From assembly GCA_005809115.1 (NCBI GenBank), contig SYLK01000668.1:1-8017 (forward strand): a stretch of DNA of 8,017 bases. The letters run 5' to 3'. Of the stretch, positions 7,026-8,017 are shown piece by piece. The notes below the pieces were generated by a model. That model had not been told where the DNA came from. It did no database searches and saw only the letters and a list, made by a program, of their open reading frames with translations. The position numbers and the translations under genes were made by a program. Each line of letters opens with the position of its first letter. The stretch's first letter is position 1. The stretch is from Planctomyces sp. Its GTDB lineage: Bacteria > Planctomycetota > Planctomycetia > Planctomycetales > Planctomycetaceae.

Positions 7026-7511
7026 GTCGGTGGGGCCTGGGAGCCGGATTCTGCCAGCTTCAGGCCGCCGGTTTCTGGTGAGTCAATCGTCCGGGACCGC
7101 TGGTGATCCCCGGACGAGGTCGGACGAGGTCAGAGACTGTAGCATGCCCGAGCGCTCACTGCGACACTTCTCGGCGACCACTGGCAGGCCGGCTGATTCT
7201 GAAACCCGGATCGGTCCGCGAACCTGTGCAGTGCCTGGTTCGCTGTTCGCGGGAGCCGATCCCGGAGGCATCCGAGCAGGAGTACAAAAAAGCGGCCCAG
7301 GGATTCCCTTGCCACACAACTGCCGCTTAGGACCGGCCAAAAAATCAGTTGAACAAACTCATGAAAACTTCGGCCGCAGGAATCCTGCACCTCGAATGCG
7401 GATTCGCTGGATCAGTTCATCAGCTGGCCGATGATTTCATGCAGAATTCTTAAGGTCAAGACGAAACATTCAGGTCCAGCCGCGTAAAGATCTTCTCTCG
7501 ACCTTCCGCTG
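7026..7511. other. Intergenic region, no convincing gene
   Basis: About 490 bases lie between the membrane protein start and the reverse transcriptase stop. Open frames exist on both strands but their translations are Arg/Pro/Ser-rich with no recognisable domain. Visible structure is a 10-bp direct tandem duplication (CGGACGAGGT at 7111-7120 and 7121-7130), a likely minus-strand terminator (7286-7328), and a 13-base near-palindrome GCAGGAATCCTGC (7376-7388). The 180 bases between the reverse transcriptase stop and the terminator would be its 3' untranslated region. Confidence 0.6.
7286..7328 (-). terminator. Likely intrinsic terminator downstream of the reverse transcriptase
   Basis: On the minus strand AAGCGGC (7328-7322) pairs perfectly with GCCGCTT (7296-7290), and the second arm runs straight into a T-run of six (7291-7286). 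The loop is 25 bases long and contains AGGGAATCCCT, which may add internal pairing. The position fits the end of the transcript carrying the reverse transcriptase exon, about 180 bases after its stop. The long loop lowers confidence. Confidence 0.6.
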
Positions 7512-7876
7512 TCAGTCCCAGTTGATCCGACTGAACAGATTCGCCAGCTTTTCCGCTCGCCCGGCATTCCACTGACCGATGAACTGGATTCGCCCCTGCA
7601 GATGGCTGCGAAAGTCGGCGTGGCCACCGGTATTCTGACTGGCCGGTCCGTGAAGTGCCGCCAGGTGCAGGATGGCTTTCAGCCGATCAAATTCGTCCCG
7701 GCGGGTCTGCAGTCTTTGATTGAGTACCAGGCCCACGGCTTCCTGGCGAGTACTGCTGTTCATGACGCGCGTCTTTCGATGATTGACGGCGAATCCTTCC
7801 TCGAGAGCGATCGCGGCAGCGTAAATCCGGAATCGGTCAACACGCCGACCGAATTCCCGGTCACCCGAAAACAGCA
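7512..7876 (-). CDS. Retron-like reverse transcriptase, 3' exon (C-terminal 120 residues), interrupted at YADD
   Basis: This is the C-terminal part of a bacterial reverse transcriptase. The exon codes for LFSGDREFG, the stretch that directly follows the catalytic YADD in reverse transcriptases. Motif D comes next (EEGFAVNHRKTRVM), then a motif-E-like GLVLN after RQEAV. The terminal region has DRLKAILH, HGPASQN, ADFRSHLQGRIQFI and ends LFSRINWD. This C-terminal pattern matches retron or related stand-alone reverse transcriptases better than group II intron proteins, since no maturase X or HNH domain follows. Upstream of 7877 the frame stays open to an ATG at 7943, but those codons are intron domains V and VI, so a Met start at 7943 would be an artefact. 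If the intron splices after 7877, the first exon bases TG complete a split codon (probably CTG, Leu). The 5' exon with the palm domain and YADD is outside the window. Whether the gene is functional depends on splicing. Confidence 0.8.
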
Positions 7877-7916
7877 GTCGAGTAGCCCGGGGGAATTGCA
7901 CCCCCAGGCCCTCACG

Positions 7917-7950
7917 GAACCGGACGGGAACCTCTCGGCTCATCCGGCTC
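7917..7950 (-). ncRNA. Group II intron domain V, catalytic hairpin
   Basis: The hairpin is exactly 34 nt. GAGCCGGAT (7950-7942) pairs with GTCCGGTTC (7925-7917), including the family's G-U pair. An upper helix GAGCC/GGTTC is closed by a GAGA (GNRA) tetraloop, and a 2-nt bulge lies on the 3' side. The AGC of the catalytic triad is at positions 2-4. The bulge reads CC where the sequences I remember have AC, a substitution at a position next to the metal-binding core. Confidence 0.9.
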
Positions 7951-7987
7951 TTATTGTCCGGCCGCGATACGGCTTTGCTTCTGTCAT
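7940..7987 (-). pseudogene. 5' remnant of the intron-encoded protein gene (maturase/RT start)
   Basis: A strong ribosome-binding site (AAAGGAGGAG, 8000-7991) precedes ATG 7987, giving MTEAKPYRGRTIRAG and a TGA at 7942-7940 inside domain V. The first residues, MTEAKP, match the beginning of many group II intron-encoded reverse transcriptase/maturases as I remember them. In an intact intron more than 400 codons would follow; here only about seven family-like codons remain before sequence leading directly to domain V. I infer an internal deletion of the protein gene, leaving its translation start. A chance match of a short peptide is possible, but the coupling to a strong ribosome-binding site in domain IV supports the reading. 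Confidence 0.65.
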
Positions 7988-8017
7988 GAACTCCTCCTTT
8001 GCAGTTGGTTCAATCCA

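Larger units (their letters stand above)
7877..8017 (-). mobile_element. Group II intron, 3' end (domains IV relic, V and VI)
   Basis: Reading the minus strand from 8017 to 7877 gives a domain IV remnant, a 34-nt domain V (7950-7917), a 6-base linker CGTGAG (7916-7911) and domain VI (7910-7877). Domain VI is a stem of GGCCTGGGGG (7910-7901) with CCCCC and GGGCT (7893-7884), capped by a short loop. It has a bulged A at 7883, seven bases from the proposed 3' end, the usual branch-point position. The intron ends CTACTCGAC, with the expected AY end. The following base starts reverse transcriptase coding in the right phase. The 5' part (domains I-III) is beyond the window. This assignment rests on sequence and hand folding; the class (IIB-like or other) is not determined. 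Confidence 0.88.

Noticed and set aside
7111..7130. Two-copy 10-bp tandem duplication CGGACGAGGT as a binding site
   Set aside because: Two adjacent copies of a GC-rich 10-mer are easily explained by slippage; no promoter or palindrome accompanies them.
7412..7627. A 71-codon minus-strand frame crossing the RT stop
   Set aside because: It overlaps the RT exon in another frame and its translation has no recognisable features.

Overview
This 8,017-base, GC-rich window looks like a chromosomal segment of a planctomycete. The grounds are the gene mix: an NfeD-FloA pair, an orphan MoxR ATPase, a DUF6580-like membrane protein, a xylose-isomerase-like sugar epimerase, and a small cysteine-motif protein of a kind I associate with Planctomycetota. 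This is recognition from memory, not a database match.

Left part (1-1647, minus strand): nfeD followed by floA. They encode a membrane/OB-fold NfeD protein and a flotillin-like scaffold whose C-terminus runs off the window start. The gap between them holds a strong inverted repeat. Middle part (1809-5962, plus strand): five co-directional genes. They are a long-form Sua5-type threonylcarbamoyl-AMP synthase (tRNA t6A modification), a six-helix membrane protein, MoxR, a TIM-barrel sugar phosphate isomerase/epimerase, and a 121-residue CxxC protein. The membrane protein and moxR lie 19 bases apart and are probably cotranscribed; the other gaps are about 90-120 bases. A convergent minus-strand gene (6174-7025) encodes a Gly/Ala-rich multi-pass membrane protein whose stop codon lies inside a 14-bp tandem repeat.

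Right part (7026-8017, minus strand) is the most unusual. A reverse transcriptase fragment of the retron-like, non-intron kind (motifs D and E plus the C-terminal region) ends at 7512 and is followed by a likely intrinsic terminator at 7286-7328. Going upstream, its reading frame stops making sense exactly at the catalytic YADD position. There it meets the 3' end of a group II intron: domain VI with a bulged branch-point A, a canonical 34-nt domain V, and a domain IV relic. The relic carries a strong ribosome-binding site and the first codons of an intron-encoded protein (MTEAKPY), fused almost directly to domain V. The simplest reading is a group II intron that has lost its own maturase gene and interrupts the catalytic motif of another reverse transcriptase. 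The 5' exon and most of the intron lie beyond position 8017.

No tRNA, rRNA or CRISPR array was seen.
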